64,000 nt of DNA from Nitrospira sp. (lineage in GTDB: Bacteria; Nitrospirota; Nitrospiria; Nitrospirales; Nitrospiraceae), in the NCBI GenBank assembly GCA_016788885.1, contig JAEURX010000014.1, positions 1 through 64,000 on the forward strand. Reading direction: 5' to 3'. Position numbers and translations under genes: made by a program. Below the pieces are notes generated by a model, which saw only the letters and a program-made list of their open reading frames with translations, was not told the origin of the DNA and did not search any database. Position 1 is the stretch's first letter. Every line of letters starts with the position of its first letter. This document shows positions 17,216-27,259 of the stretch, one piece after another.

Positions 17216-19459
17216 TCATGCCGACTGTGGCCGACTGAGGGGAATCCTAACCGTGACCGTGGTTCCGCCGTTGGGGATGCCCGCTAGGATGGTTTCCCCG
17301 CCCAGGAGCAGGGCCCGTTCTCGCATCCCGACCAATCCTAACGAGTGGGGATCCGACAACTCGGATTCGGTTACCCCCCGACCGTTATCCCGCACCTCCA
17401 GCACAAGGTTGCCGGTCTGTTCCTGCAGCGTGATGGCGACGGCCGTTGCTTGTGAGTGTCTGGCCACGTTGGTCAGAATTTCCTGAAAGACTCTGAACAT
17501 CGCGTTGGAGCCGGCGTGGGACAACGCGACGGACCGCAGATAGATATCAAGCGTGCATTGAATGCCCGTCCGCGTCTGAAATTCATGCGTTTGCCATTCG
17601 ATCGCGGGGATGAGCCCAAGTTGATCCAGCACCACAGGGCGCAATTCGGTGGCAATTCGTTGCACCGATTGGATGGCGGTGTCGACGAGCAGGGAGATGG
17701 ACTGCAGTTTTTTTCGTTGTGTCGGATCGGCCGCTTGCATCTGGTCGCTGAGTGACGACAGTTCGAGTTTCATGCCGGTCAGTTCCTGTCCGAGTTCATC
17801 GTGGATCTCGCGCGCAATCCGGATGCGTTCCTCCTCGCGCACAAGTTCCAGGCGGGCGGACAGATTTCTGAGTTGGTCATGCGAGAGCGTCAATTGCTGC
17901 TCCGCCCGTTTGCGTTCGGTGATGTCGACGAAGACCACCACCGCTCCGGTGATCTGCCCTTGCTCGATGACCGGAAACGAGGAGTATTCCACCGCAAAGG
18001 CGGTCCCGTCTTTGCGCCAGTAGACTTCGTGGTCGATCTTGCATCCGGTGCCGCTGTTGAGTGTGTCATGGATGTGGCAGCATTCACGCGGATAGGCGGT
18101 CCCATCCGGGTAGAGATGATGAATGCATTCATGCATGTCCTGCCCGAGGAGCTCATCCGACAGATACCCGAGCATGCGCGCCGCTGCCGAATTCATAAAC
18201 GTACAACGGCCTGCCGTATCGATGCCATAGATGCCTTCTCCTGTCGATTCTAGCAGGAGGAGCTTGTCCTTGGTGAGTCGTTGCCGTGTCTCCTCCGCCT
18301 GCTTCCGATCGGTGATATCGGTGGCGATGCCACATAATGCGTAGCGATGGCCCTGCGCATTGCGCAGGGGAAACTTGACGACAATGCTGGTATGCAGCCC
18401 ATCATCATGGAGCGCCGATTCCTCGAACCATATCGGCGCGTTGGCATCCAGAACCTGGCGATCATTCTCACGATATGTCTGAGCCTGGTCGGCGGGAAAG
18501 ATTTGATCGTCCGTTTTTCCGATCAGATCCTGTTGTGACAAATGGGTGAGCGTTTCGAATTGGCGGTTGACCTGCAGGTACCGGCCCTCGAGATCCTTGA
18601 TGAAAATCAACGCCGGGCTGTTGTCCATGATGGCTCGAAAGCGGTCTTCACTGTCCATCAAGGCTTCGTCGGTGCGTTTGGTGGCGGTGATGTCTCGAAA
18701 GACGACGACCCCGCCCTTCGGCTGTCCGCTCTCATCTCGCATCGGCCTCGCGGACACGTCGAGCCAGAGTCCATCCGTGTGCGCCGAAGGCCGAAGAAAG
18801 AGCAGGGCATTGGTCACCGATTCGCCGCGCAGCGCCTTTGCTAGCGGAACCTGCTCCGGAGGGTAGGGGCTGACCTTGTCCGGTAGAAAGAGGGCGTAGT
18901 GCTCGGACCACTGGCCGATTTTCCGGCCGGCCGGCCCGCTTCCGAGAATGCGTTCAGCGGCGGGGTTCCAGACTCGAAAGGTCCCTGTGTCATCCGCCAT
19001 CACCACACCGTCGGCCATGCTGTTCAGGACGGACTGGAGAAACCGGGTTTGTTCCCGCAACTCTTCTTCCAGCCGCTTGCGGCCGACGGCATATTTCAAC
19101 GTGCGGGCCAGCAGGGAGGCGGTCGTCTGGCCCTTGACGAGATAGTCTTGGGCTCCGGCCTGGATGAGTCTGAGTCCCAATTCTTCGTCATCTACCCCGG
19201 TCATGACGACAATGGGAATGCCGTGCGCCGCCGCATGTGTCTTGATCAGCGTTTCGGTCCCTTGGCTGTCTGGAAGGGAAAGATCAAGGAGAATGACGTC
19301 GATGGCGCGCGCATCGAGGTGCTCCATGCCGGCGGCCAGACGATCTACCTGGGCGACGACGAATGCGCCGGCTCCGGTATTGTCGAGCAATTCGCGCAAG
19401 AGGCGAACGTCGCCTGGATTGTCCTCAATCAATAGCACATGAATCGGTTTGCTGTTCAT
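17216..19459 (-). CDS. Receiver-PAS-PAS-PAS histidine kinase (HisKA_3 type)
   Basis: A 747-aa cytoplasmic sensor kinase with no membrane helix. The domains in order are: receiver (about 6-125, phospho-acceptor Asp59 in LLDLSLPD); three PAS domains (about 135-260, 268-385, 395-515), the last two linked by typical PAC endings such as [13 protein letters not shown]; a HisKA_3 dimerisation segment with phospho-His in REIHDELGQ; and a HATPase domain (about 640-740, NVARHSQA and DNGRG). The N-terminal receiver suggests that it is itself fed by an upstream phosphorelay. Its start overlaps the stop of the Rcp1-type receiver gene by four bases (ATGA), so the two are coupled. Output is probably the NarL regulator at 16521. 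Confidence 0.92.
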   Translation of the reverse strand: MNSKPIHVLLIEDNPGDVRLLRELLDNTGAGAFVVAQVDRLAAGMEHLDARAIDVILLDLSLPDSQGTETLIKTHAAAHGIPIVVMTGVDDEELGLRLIQAGAQDYLVKGQTTASLLARTLKYAVGRKRLEEELREQTRFLQSVLNSMADGVVMADDTGTFRVWNPAAERILGSGPAGRKIGQWSEHYALFLPDKVSPYPPEQVPLAKALRGESVTNALLFLRPSAHTDGLWLDVSARPMRDESGQPKGGVVVFRDITATKRTDEALMDSEDRFRAIMDNSPALIFIKDLEGRYLQVNRQFETLTHLSQQDLIGKTDDQIFPADQAQTYRENDRQVLDANAPIWFEESALHDDGLHTSIVVKFPLRNAQGHRYALCGIATDITDRKQAEETRQRLTKDKLLLLESTGEGIYGIDTAGRCTFMNSAAARMLGYLSDELLGQDMHECIHHLYPDGTAYPRECCHIHDTLNSGTGCKIDHEVYWRKDGTAFAVEYSSFPVIEQGQITGAVVVFVDITERKRAEQQLTLSHDQLRNLSARLELVREEERIRIAREIHDELGQELTGMKLELSSLSDQMQAADPTQRKKLQSISLLVDTAIQSVQRIATELRPVVLDQLGLIPAIEWQTHEFQTRTGIQCTLDIYLRSVALSHAGSNAMFRVFQEILTNVARHSQATAVAITLQEQTGNLVLEVRDNGRGVTESELSDPHSLGLVGMRERALLLGGETILAGIPNGGTTVTVRIPLSRPQSA

Positions 19460-19917
19460 GCGGCTCCATGGTTCGACGCCGGCAGTACGACGATGCCTAG
19501 CCAGAAGTCTTCGATCGATCGCACCACCCGTACAAATTGATCCAGGTCCACGGGCTTTGAAATATAGCAGTTGGCGTGAAGGTTGTAGCTCTTGAGCACG
19601 TCCTGTTCGTCCTGCGAGGTCGTCAGGACGACCACCGGGATGTGTTTCACACTGTCGTCGGCCTTAATGGCGGCGAGGACTTCACGCCCGTCCATTCTGG
19701 GAAGGTTCAAGTCGAGCAGAATGAGGTGGGGGCGTGGCGCCGAGGAGTAAGGCTCCCGGCGGCGGAGAAACGCGAGCGCTTCGACACCATCCTTGAGTAC
19801 GGTTAGATGATTGATGACCTTCGCCTCCTTCAGTGCTTCGATGGTCAAACGTACGTCCCCCGGGTTGTCCTCCACCAGGAGAATTTCGATCGGTTTCACC
19901 AGACTAGGAATGGCCAT
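19456..19917 (-). CDS. Single-domain response regulator, Rcp1 type
   Basis: A 153-aa stand-alone receiver. It has EDNPGD at the first strand (Glu/Asp pocket), phospho-acceptor Asp69 in [13 protein letters not shown], Thr in VVLTTS and Lys in YISKPVD. The ~15-residue insertion before the Asp and the NPGD pattern are typical of Rcp1-type regulators that accept phosphate from phytochrome-like kinases. It starts 13 bases after the kinase gene at 19931 and overlaps the next kinase gene by four bases. This suggests a relay from the membrane kinase through this protein to the hybrid kinase. Confidence 0.92.
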   Translation of the reverse strand: MAIPSLVKPIEILLVEDNPGDVRLTIEALKEAKVINHLTVLKDGVEALAFLRRREPYSSAPRPHLILLDLNLPRMDGREVLAAIKADDSVKHIPVVVLTTSQDEQDVLKSYNLHANCYISKPVDLDQFVRVVRSIEDFWLGIVVLPASNHGAA

Positions 19918-19930
19918 AGCCGTAACTCCT

Positions 19931-21739
19931 TCAATGGCGGCCGGTCAGTGAGTCGGACCGTGCTGCCTCGCGTGGATGATGCGTGACAGGCGGCGCCTGT
20001 GCGGGATCGGGAATGCTGAACCAGAAGGTCGCGCCCTTGCCGAGTTCTGATTCAACCCAGATGCATCCGCCGTGCCGTTCGATGATCTTTTTGCAGATAG
20101 CCAGGCCGATCCCGGTGCCCGGATACTCTGCTCTGGTGTGAAGCCTCTGGAAAATGACGAAGATGCGGCCAGCATATTGGGGATCGATGCCAATCCCGTG
20201 GTCATGCACCGAAAACCGCCACTCATTCTCTTCGCGCCGGGCGGAGATATGAATGCGCGGCGGCGATTCTCCACTGAACTTAATGGCATTGCTGAGGAGA
20301 TTCTGAAACACGAGTGCTAACTGTGGTGCGTCGCCTCGTACGGTCGGCAACCGGTCGTGTGTGATCACCGCCTGACTTTCCTTGACCGCATTCACGATAT
20401 TGTCCAGGGTACAGTTCAGCACTGCTCCCATCGGAGCCGGTTCAAACTCCCGCGCACTTGTGCTGAGACGGGAGTAGGCCAGGAGGTCTTGAATCAATGT
20501 TTGCATCCGGGTGGCCCCGTCTACGGCATACTCGATAAATTCATCCGCATCGGAATCCAGTTTCCCCCGGTACCGCTTCGCGATGAGTTGCGTGTAGCTG
20601 CTGACCATGCGTAACGGCTCCTGAAGATCGTGCGATGCCACGTACGCAAATTGTTGGAGATCGGCATTCGATCGCCCCAGTTCCGCCACAGACTGCTCCA
20701 GGGTGTGCCGGGTGTGGATCAACTCGTTCCGTTCTCGGCCCAATTGCCACGAGACCCAGATACCGAATCCCGTCAGCGGCAGAATGACCAAGAGACCGAT
20801 TCCGCCGACCGTCCATAAGAGTCGGTCGACGGGCGCATAGACCTGCTCGTGAGTTTGGCGGAAGAGTACGATCCAATCGAGCCCGGGAAAATTGAGGTAT
20901 CCCCTAGTCGAGGCGTAGCCGGTCACGACGGAGTCTCCACGGCGGTGATGCGTCTCTTCGACAAAACCCGATTGATCGCGGTTGGTTGCGGTTCTGGTGA
21001 GTGAAGGGATCTCCAATTGCACCGGTTCGCGTTCGGAGCCTTCGGGGAAGTGCTTCTCGCTGAGGATGACGCCCTCCCTGGTGAGTAGCAGCCAGTCATA
21101 GATATCCTGTCCGTATCGTAGCCGGCCTTCCTGTTCGAAGATCGTGCGGAGATTCTCCACTGGTACGCGCGTCGCCACGGCTCCTCGAAACACGCCTCCC
21201 GGTCCATAGATTGGGGCCATGAATCCGACCGCCTTTCCCTGTTCCAGCCCCGGGTTTGCAGACACCTTCTCCACGAAGACGGTTCCGGTCCCGCGCACGA
21301 ATTCAAATGCGTCAACAGGGAACATGCGGGGGGTAGATGAGGGCGAGGAGTCAGTTGAGGCAATCACGCGCCCCTCGGCGTCGGCTATACCTAACCAGGA
21401 GTAATACCAGTAGAGCTGTTTGTAGTGCAGGAGCCTGGTCTGCTTTTCATTGGAAGTGCCGTCACGGAGGGTGCCGTCGTTTGCGAACAATTGGATATCA
21501 CCGAATCGTTCGAAGAGGACGCGATCGAGTGTATCTGCAACTGCGGCCGCATTTCTGGCCAGCTCGTTCCCTCGTTCCGTTACCAGCATGGATCGAAGGA
21601 AGGACAAGGCATACAGTCCCAAGGCTGTGGCGATCAGGAAGCAGAGCAGTAGCAGCAGCGGGAGGATGCCACTGGTCCACCTGGGGCTGTATGCGAGCGC
21701 GCCTGTCGCTGAGGTTTTGTGGGCCACGATGCCTTTCAT
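19931..21739 (-). CDS. Membrane sensor histidine kinase with extracytoplasmic domain
   Basis: A 602-aa sensor. It has a membrane helix near residues 20-45, a ~240-residue periplasmic domain (dCACHE-like by size and pattern), a second helix, a coiled linker, HisKA with phospho-His in [12 protein letters not shown], and a C-terminal HATPase ([35 protein letters not shown]). The kinase core resembles bacteriophytochrome-type kinases, which pair with Rcp1 receivers such as the one that follows. The start at 21739 is chosen because upstream codons would overlap the divergent arfB gene; no SD is clear. Confidence 0.88.
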   Translation of the reverse strand: MKGIVAHKTSATGALAYSPRWTSGILPLLLLLCFLIATALGLYALSFLRSMLVTERGNELARNAAAVADTLDRVLFERFGDIQLFANDGTLRDGTSNEKQTRLLHYKQLYWYYSWLGIADAEGRVIASTDSSPSSTPRMFPVDAFEFVRGTGTVFVEKVSANPGLEQGKAVGFMAPIYGPGGVFRGAVATRVPVENLRTIFEQEGRLRYGQDIYDWLLLTREGVILSEKHFPEGSEREPVQLEIPSLTRTATNRDQSGFVEETHHRRGDSVVTGYASTRGYLNFPGLDWIVLFRQTHEQVYAPVDRLLWTVGGIGLLVILPLTGFGIWVSWQLGRERNELIHTRHTLEQSVAELGRSNADLQQFAYVASHDLQEPLRMVSSYTQLIAKRYRGKLDSDADEFIEYAVDGATRMQTLIQDLLAYSRLSTSAREFEPAPMGAVLNCTLDNIVNAVKESQAVITHDRLPTVRGDAPQLALVFQNLLSNAIKFSGESPPRIHISARREENEWRFSVHDHGIGIDPQYAGRIFVIFQRLHTRAEYPGTGIGLAICKKIIERHGGCIWVESELGKGATFWFSIPDPAQAPPVTHHPREAARSDSLTGRH

Positions 21740-21929
21740 GGAGATGGACGGCCAGTTCACCTGCGGGTAACACCCTAATAGTACTCGGTTCCTATACTGA
21801 GATCCATCCGGGGGCGGCAGGTCTTGATCGTTCAATGAATGGTCTGTCTGATGCACCCGCTTGTTCGCGTGAGTGGTTGACTCGTCTGGGCTCGCCCGAG
21901 TACGTTCCTGCCACCGAGGGGGCAGGGAT

Positions 21930-22346
21930 ATGTTCATCATTTCGGCGCACGTGACGATTCCGGATGAAGACATCGAGTTGACGGCTGTGCGTGCGCAAGG
22001 CGCAGGCGGGCAGCATGTTAATAAGGTGTCGTCCGCGATCCATCTTCGTTTCGATGTCCGGGCGTCCTCTCTTCCCGATGCCTACAAGACACGGTTGCTG
22101 GCCGTACGTGACCATCGGGTCTCGCGCGAGGGCGTCATCATCATCAAAGCGCAGGACTCGCGGAGCCAGGAGCGCAATCGGGAGTTGGCGTTGGATCGTC
22201 TCCGGGAGTTGATTCTGCAAGCGACAGTGTCACGCCCGCCTCGGCGTCAGACAAAACCGACACGAGGGGCTAAGACGCGACGTCTGGAGGAAAAAGCAAA
22301 ACGAGGGCGGCTGAAGGTGTTGCGAGGCAAACTCGACAAGGAATGA
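21930..22346 (+). CDS. arfB: Peptidyl-tRNA hydrolase ArfB (ribosome rescue)
   Basis: A 138-aa release-factor-like protein. It hydrolyses peptidyl-tRNA on ribosomes stalled at the end of broken mRNAs. The catalytic GGQ is in [18 protein letters not shown], followed by the RF-1-like core and a long Lys/Arg-rich C-terminal tail, which in this family enters the empty mRNA channel. The start at 21930 is placed by GAGGGGG seven bases upstream; earlier codons in the open frame are non-coding in character. It is divergent from the histidine kinase gene. Confidence 0.9.
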   Translation: MFIISAHVTIPDEDIELTAVRAQGAGGQHVNKVSSAIHLRFDVRASSLPDAYKTRLLAVRDHRVSREGVIIIKAQDSRSQERNRELALDRLRELILQATVSRPPRRQTKPTRGAKTRRLEEKAKRGRLKVLRGKLDKE

Positions 22347-22360
22347 CACGGCGGTGTCAG

Positions 22361-22395
22361 AAAAAGGAAGGGGCGCGTCGGATGACGCGCCCCTT
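22361..22395 (-). terminator. Intrinsic terminator of the RRM protein gene
   Basis: A perfect 12-bp stem (AAGGGGCGCGTC / GACGCGCCCCTT) around a four-base loop. On the minus strand it is followed by CC and five T residues. It lies 28 bases after the stop of the minus-strand RNA-binding protein gene. On the plus strand there is no T-run, so it serves arfB poorly if at all. Confidence 0.8.
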
Positions 22396-22422
22396 CAGAG
22401 CCCAGGCGATGTCGCTCCTCGC

Positions 22423-22740
22423 TTAGAAGCGATTTCGTCCGCCGCGGTCGCCGCCGCCGAAGCGTCCGCCCCCGCCGCCGCCAGAACGCGACTCTTGCGG
22501 TTTCGCTTCGTTGACGGTGAGTTGACGTCCACCCATATCCGAGCCGTTCAAGGCGGTGATGGCTGCCTTTGCTTCCTCTTCCGTCGACATTTCCACGAAG
22601 CCGAAGCCGCGTGATTGTCCGGTGAACTTGTCCGTGATCACGCGCGCCGATTCGACGGTGCCGTGAGCCGAGAACAGGTCGTTCAGTTGCGATTCAGTGG
22701 CAGCATACGGCAGTCCGCCGACATACAATTTGTTACCCAT
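22423..22740 (-). CDS. RRM-type glycine-rich RNA-binding protein
   Basis: A 105-aa protein. One RNA recognition motif spans residues 3-80, with RNP2 LYVGGL (5-10) and RNP1 RGFGFVEM (44-51), followed by a Gly/Arg-rich tail. Such proteins in cyanobacteria and Nitrospira-like bacteria are RNA chaperones, often cold-induced. A strong SD (AAAGGAGAGG) precedes the ATG. The gene stands alone, with its own terminator and a long upstream region. Confidence 0.93.
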   Translation of the reverse strand: MGNKLYVGGLPYAATESQLNDLFSAHGTVESARVITDKFTGQSRGFGFVEMSTEEEAKAAITALNGSDMGGRQLTVNEAKPQESRSGGGGGGRFGGGDRGGRNRF

Positions 22741-23054
22741 GGGGGCCTCTCCTTTTGAAAAATGACATTGTCGGCGACACGAGAACAGAGGGATGAGGGG
22801 AATGAGCGGGCCGAAGACGCGATGATTGAGGCGACTTGGGTCGGACTTCCGATCAACTGCTCGCTGACAAACAATATCGGTGATGGGCCGTTTAGTCGTC
22901 TAAAGCTCATGCGGCCCGTCATGAACTTCCTCGGCATCGTATCAGATGTCATGCGCGATTGCTAGAGCTGTCACGGAGCCGGAAGTTTTGCCTATTCGAG
23001 GCGGATCTGGGAGCAAACGGAGGAATGGGGTCGGGAAAACCGGGTGCGGTCTGA
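22741..23054. other. Intergenic region upstream of the RRM protein gene
   Basis: A 314-base gap between two minus-strand genes. It probably contains the promoter and a long 5' leader of the RRM gene, which would fit cold-shock-type regulation, but no convincing -35/-10 pair or structured RNA element was identified. Confidence 0.4.
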
Positions 23055-23924
23055 TCAGCTGCCTGAGGAGGCCGTGCGAAGTGATGAGGCCAGCCCTAGT
23101 TTGGAGAGGGTGTAGATCAGCCACTTCGAGGGATCGAAATTGTACCAGAGCGGGCCGTTGCGATAGTCGCTTGGGAAGGTGTGGTGATAGTTGTGGTAGC
23201 CCTCGCCGAAGGTGAGCAGGGAGACAAGCCAGGAGTTGCGGCTTGAATCCGCAGTCCCATACGGTTGATCGCCCCAGATATGACAGACGGAATTAATGCA
23301 GAACGTCGAATTCAGCACGGCGAAGGTGCGTCCAACTCCGGCCAGCATGAACCCTCCAATACCACCCTGCCATCCGTCGTAGAGGAAGCCCACAACAAAG
23401 GGAAGGGCAAGGCCGACGAGCACGATTGCGGCATAGTTGCGGTGTTGCCACATCGCCACCGGGTCCTGCATGACCCGGGAGCCGAATCGTTCATCGTTGC
23501 ACGGCACCGGATTGAGTAGCCAGCCGCAATGGCTGTACCAGAACCCCCGTTTGGCGTTGTACGGATCAGCCGGGTCATCACAATGCGCGTGATGGCGCAG
23601 GTGATCAGCGGTCCACTTCGCGCCGGAATTTTGAAGCGCCCACCCTCCGGCGACCAAGAGACAGGCCTTGACCCAGTCGGGGCATTCAAAACTGCGATGG
23701 GTCAATAATCGGTGGTACCCGACGGTGATTCCCAGTCCGGTGACGACATAGAGAACGGCGAACATGGTCCAATCCAACCATGAGTATCCGAACAGCAGCC
23801 CATAACCGGGAACCGCAATGACGGAGCCGGCCACGACCGACCAAAAGAGCAGGTAGGTCCAGAACTTATGATGCACCCGGTGGACAATGTGGGCTGGAAC
23901 TGCGTTCGGGGACGTCTGTTGCAT
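23055..23924 (-). CDS. Acyl-CoA / fatty acid delta-9 desaturase
   Basis: A 289-aa membrane di-iron desaturase that introduces a double bond into a saturated acyl chain. It has two pairs of hydrophobic helices and the three histidine boxes HRLLTH, HLRHH and HNYHH in the canonical order of stearoyl-CoA desaturases, plus GWALQNSGAKW between helices. Its length is normal for bacterial members. The gene is alone. It likely tunes membrane fluidity; the acyl donor (CoA, ACP or lipid) is not deducible. Confidence 0.92.
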   Translation of the reverse strand: MQQTSPNAVPAHIVHRVHHKFWTYLLFWSVVAGSVIAVPGYGLLFGYSWLDWTMFAVLYVVTGLGITVGYHRLLTHRSFECPDWVKACLLVAGGWALQNSGAKWTADHLRHHAHCDDPADPYNAKRGFWYSHCGWLLNPVPCNDERFGSRVMQDPVAMWQHRNYAAIVLVGLALPFVVGFLYDGWQGGIGGFMLAGVGRTFAVLNSTFCINSVCHIWGDQPYGTADSSRNSWLVSLLTFGEGYHNYHHTFPSDYRNGPLWYNFDPSKWLIYTLSKLGLASSLRTASSGS

Positions 23925-24100
23925 CCCGCTACAATAGATAAGCAGGCGCCATTTCGCAAGAGCCTGTTACCGGCGTCGGGTTTCGTCAACCGCGAGAGCG
24001 GAGCGGCGTTGAATCAAGCACGATCGATCATCAACCAGTGTCCGCATGGGACATCTCGAGTCGAGGGCAGGCGGGTCATCAGGCATCGAAAGGAGTGAGT

Positions 24101-24460
24101 ATGCGCAGGACATGGAGAGATCAGCGGGTAAACAGGAAAATCGTGCTCGTGGGTGGATTCGTGGCCGCGATGGTGGGGGCGCATGGCTTCGCCTGGTCGG
24201 CGGGTGATCCGCACGCTGCCCCTACTCAGGATGCGCCGGCGGCATCCTCCGTGCCATCCAACGCCGATGGGGCAGGGGCTGAGGACCGGGGGCGAGGAGG
24301 GCGCCAGGGGAGGAAGGCCTGTGCCGAGGATGTGAAAAAGCTGTGTGCGGGTATCAAGCCAGGAGAGGGGCGAATTGTTCAGTGCCTGAAAGAGCATACG
24401 CAAGACTTGTCGCCCGCCTGTGCGGACACCATGCAGCAACGGGGTAAACGCCGATCATAA
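24101..24460 (+). CDS. Secreted small protein with FGFR1-type cysteine-rich repeat
   Basis: A 119-aa protein with an N-terminal hydrophobic signal segment, then an Ala/Gly-rich linker, and a C-terminal ~40-residue module with four spaced cysteines (CAEDVKKLC, then VQCLKEH, then PAC). This matches the cysteine-rich FGFR1/Golgi repeat. A related module occurs at the end of the protein at 50384-50989. The start at 24101 has AAGGAG five bases upstream. It is probably periplasmic with disulphide bonds. Its function is unknown. Confidence 0.72.
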   Translation: MRRTWRDQRVNRKIVLVGGFVAAMVGAHGFAWSAGDPHAAPTQDAPAASSVPSNADGAGAEDRGRGGRQGRKACAEDVKKLCAGIKPGEGRIVQCLKEHTQDLSPACADTMQQRGKRRS

Positions 24461-24626
24461 CCTCCAGCAGGGGGCGTGGCAGCGATTTCTGAGGTGTGTG
24501 AGCAACTGACGCTTGATCTGAAGACACGGTTCGGCGTCGCGCTTGTCCGCCGCGGATTTCGTCAATTTATTTTTCGAAGCGCATCTCGTGCGATACAGTG
24601 ACCACTAGACATACGGGAGGGTACGT

Positions 24627-25007
24627 ATGAGTGGCACTACGGGGCAGGAACAGTTTTCGGTCGATTTGCGTCAGCATCCCAGGTTACGGGTTTCGGCACC
24701 ATTCGTCTGCTCGTTGTCGCGCTTAGGTTTGGCCAAATGGCTCAGTCGCGGAGGAGATGGAATTGGCGTGGTCTTTGACGTATCGATGCGAGGCGCCAAG
24801 GTCATGAGCGAAGCGGGGATTCAGCGCGGCGACAGACTGTCGGTCAGCCTGTCGTTGCCGAATCAGGTTTCGCCGATGACCGTCGAGGAGGCCACGGTCC
24901 GCTGGGAGCGGGAGCAGGTGTATGGCCTGGAATTTGTGAATCTTTCGTCTGTGGCGGAAATGAGGCTGCGGAAGTTCATCGCACTGGCGACAAAGCCCGC
25001 GTCCTAG
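24627..25007 (+). CDS. PilZ-domain protein (first of three)
   Basis: A 126-aa single-domain protein. The N-terminal RQHPRLRV segment fits the RxxxR c-di-GMP-binding motif, and VFDVSMRGAKV fits the second motif (D/NxSxxG). The final strand pair ends at WEREQVYGLEFVNLS, typical of PilZ. GGGAGG lies six bases before the ATG. Two more PilZ proteins follow within 2 kb (26298 and 26713), with an acyltransferase between. It likely binds c-di-GMP and controls a surface process by protein contact. Confidence 0.85.
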   Translation: MSGTTGQEQFSVDLRQHPRLRVSAPFVCSLSRLGLAKWLSRGGDGIGVVFDVSMRGAKVMSEAGIQRGDRLSVSLSLPNQVSPMTVEEATVRWEREQVYGLEFVNLSSVAEMRLRKFIALATKPAS

Positions 25008-25213
25008 CGCCAGACTTCGCGCGGCCAGACAGCAGGCACCAGACCTGGCCGATTTCACGGCCCGTTGGCACTGTTTCGACGGTGGCTGCTCCGCCGCGGT
25101 GAGGCGGCGGGCTGTTCATTACTGTGAGTGCGGGCTTCTGCAACGAATGTTCCGTCTGCCTTCGAGATTGCGCTCGCCGCTCCGTTTCCATACAATGGCC
25201 TCCCCATTCGGCC

Positions 25214-26152
25214 ATGTCCAGGACACAGACCCACCATACGCGGCGGCACCCACACAGCCCCTATCATCCCATGTATTGGCCTACCTGGGTTGGCATCGCG
25301 CTGTTTCGTCTGCTGTCGTGGCTCCCGTATCACTCGCAACTGGCATTCGGGCGGCAGTGCGGGCGACTGCTGCATAGCCTCCTGAGTAAGCGGCGAGAGA
25401 TCGTGCGCGTCAACTTGCAGCTCTGCTTCCCTGATCAGAGTCCGGAAGAGCGCAATGCGGTCGCGCTGCATTGTTTTGAGTCCATGGGGATGGGCGTCCT
25501 AGAAATCGCGATGGCCTGGTGGGCTCAGGATCCCCGCGAGCATTGCGAATGTACGATCAAGGGGCTGGACCATCTTCGTGACGCCCTTCGTGCAGGGCGC
25601 GGGGTGTTGCTCTGTGGCGCACATTTGCATTCGGCGGAGCTGGCCGGGCGGTTCATGGCTCTCGAGCAACCCGTGGCGATCGTCTATCGGCCGCAGAACG
25701 ATATCGTGGCGGACATGGTCGCAAACCGTTGCCGGAGCCGCTACTATTCCGATTTGATTCAACACCGGGATATGCGGGGGATCTTGCGCGCGTTGGCAAG
25801 AAATCAGGTGGTTTGGTACGCCCCCGACATCGATGCGGGCACCAAACGCAGTGTCTTCGCCCCGTTCTTCGGGGTGCCGGCTGCGTCATTGACCGCGACC
25901 TCCAGATTAGCCAAGGTCAGTGGAGCTGCGGTGGTGCCCTGCTTCTACTACCGGCGCTCTGATGGATCCGGCTATGACATCGAAGTGGGGCAGTCGCTCG
26001 ACCAGTTTCCGTCCGGAGAAATGGTCGAGGATGCGACACGCATCAATCGCTTGATCGAAAACGCCGTACGCCGGGTGCCGGAGCAATATTTCTGGCAGCA
26101 CCGTCGCTTCAAGAGTCGCCCGCCCGGTGAGCCGCCGCTCTACAAGCGCTAG
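25214..26152 (+). CDS. LpxL/HtrB-family lysophospholipid or lipid A acyltransferase
   Basis: A 312-aa inner-membrane-associated acyltransferase. After a short polar N-terminus comes the YWPTWVGIALFRLLSWLP helix, then the catalytic HxxxxE-type motif in AHLHSAEL, the FFGVPA and SRLAKVSGAAVVPCF strands, and an R-rich C-terminus (WQHRRFKSRP), all typical of LpxL. It would add a secondary acyl chain to lipid A or a related lipid. The start is uncertain: the open frame begins at 25124, but 25214 gives a family-like length. It sits between PilZ genes, which may indicate c-di-GMP-linked envelope remodelling, though this is inference. Confidence 0.85.
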   Translation: MSRTQTHHTRRHPHSPYHPMYWPTWVGIALFRLLSWLPYHSQLAFGRQCGRLLHSLLSKRREIVRVNLQLCFPDQSPEERNAVALHCFESMGMGVLEIAMAWWAQDPREHCECTIKGLDHLRDALRAGRGVLLCGAHLHSAELAGRFMALEQPVAIVYRPQNDIVADMVANRCRSRYYSDLIQHRDMRGILRALARNQVVWYAPDIDAGTKRSVFAPFFGVPAASLTATSRLAKVSGAAVVPCFYYRRSDGSGYDIEVGQSLDQFPSGEMVEDATRINRLIENAVRRVPEQYFWQHRRFKSRPPGEPPLYKR

Positions 26153-26297
26153 GCGGCACCCCATCACCGGAGTGATCGTCCGGCGGGTCTCATCGACGAG
26201 GTCCTGGTAACTTCTGCGGAAGTATTCGGCGTCTGTTCCCTGCTACGGTATACTGACCCTGCTGATTCACACAGACGATCGCATCATCCGCTTGGCC

Positions 26298-26675
26298 ATG
26301 GATCAATCCAAGAAGCTCTCTCCTGCACAGAAAGAGTTGCGTCAGCACCAGCGGCGTGTGGCGCCGCCCGGGTGCCTGTTGTCCTTTGCCCCGTTTGCTC
26401 CGACTCTCAGTTTTAACGGCGATGCAGAGGGTGAGGGCGTCATTCTCAACCTCTCGCCCGGTGGCTGCAAAATCAACAGCGATGTGGGTGTGAAGGTGGG
26501 GGATGCGATGTCGCTGATCATGCTGCTCCCTGGGGAATCATCTCCCACAGCGGTGGATCTGGCCCTGGTGCGATGGGGACAGGATGCGTGTTTCGGTGTC
26601 GAGTTCGTGTCGATGGGTACGGTCGAACAGGATCGCTTGCGTCAGTTCGTGGTCGCCTCCGCGGTGGGGGGCTAG
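26298..26675 (+). CDS. PilZ-domain protein (second of three)
   Basis: A 125-aa protein. RQHQRRVAPPG carries the RxxxR-type motif, and ILNLSPGGCKI the D/NxSxxG motif. The domain ends with VRWGQDACFGVEFVSM. The start is uncertain between ATG 26298 and an upstream TTG (26292); no strong SD is visible. A TATACT box at 26249-26254 could be a -10 element. It lies 145 bases after the acyltransferase and 37 bases before the third PilZ gene. Confidence 0.82.
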   Translation: MDQSKKLSPAQKELRQHQRRVAPPGCLLSFAPFAPTLSFNGDAEGEGVILNLSPGGCKINSDVGVKVGDAMSLIMLLPGESSPTAVDLALVRWGQDACFGVEFVSMGTVEQDRLRQFVVASAVGG

Positions 26676-26712
26676 CACCACGCAGGCATGGGCGATAGGA
26701 GGGAAGGGGCAC

Positions 26713-27045
26713 GTGGAACACACAAAGACATTGCGCAAGTCCCGTCGGGTCGCCACCGAGTGTCGCCTGGAGTTCGTCGGGGAGGACGACTTCGACGGTG
26801 AGGCCGAAATGTTGGATGTGTCCTCAACCGGCTGCATGGCTCGATCTGAGCGTACGATGTCGCCCGGGCTTCGCATGAAGGTCTCGCTGTTCCTGTCGGA
26901 TGGGCTGGAGTGGCCGGTCCGGGTAGAAGAGGCGGTCGTTCGATGGGCGCGGGGAGGAGAGTTCGGGATCGAGTTTGTGGTCATGCGTCCTCCCCAGCTA
27001 CAACGCATTCAGCAGTACGTCATCAAGCATCGTCCGCTGTCGTAA
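26713..27045 (+). CDS. PilZ-domain protein (third of three)
   Basis: A 110-aa protein. The RxxxR-like motif is KSRRVAT and the second motif is MLDVSSTGCMA. VRWARGGEFGIEFVVM forms the final strands, as in the two related proteins upstream. The start is GTG at 26713, with GGAGG nine bases upstream; the longer open frame overlaps the preceding gene. The 37-base gap suggests cotranscription with the second PilZ gene. Confidence 0.82.
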   Translation: MEHTKTLRKSRRVATECRLEFVGEDDFDGEAEMLDVSSTGCMARSERTMSPGLRMKVSLFLSDGLEWPVRVEEAVVRWARGGEFGIEFVVMRPPQLQRIQQYVIKHRPLS

Positions 27046-27259
27046 CCCGTCTTCGATTCGTTGCCCCCTGCAGTTCCCTTTCCAGTCGGATCCCGATCTG
27101 GTCTCACGTCGTTGGTCTTCTCCATCTGCAGCGTGATGTCGGCCGGGAGCCTCGTTGCTTTACCTGCGATGCTCGCCTACAATTTCGACGGAATGCGGGG
27201 CGCATGTGCAGCGGGCCCGGCCCATGCTGCGGCTTCGTGAAGGAGGCGGCTCTCACCTG

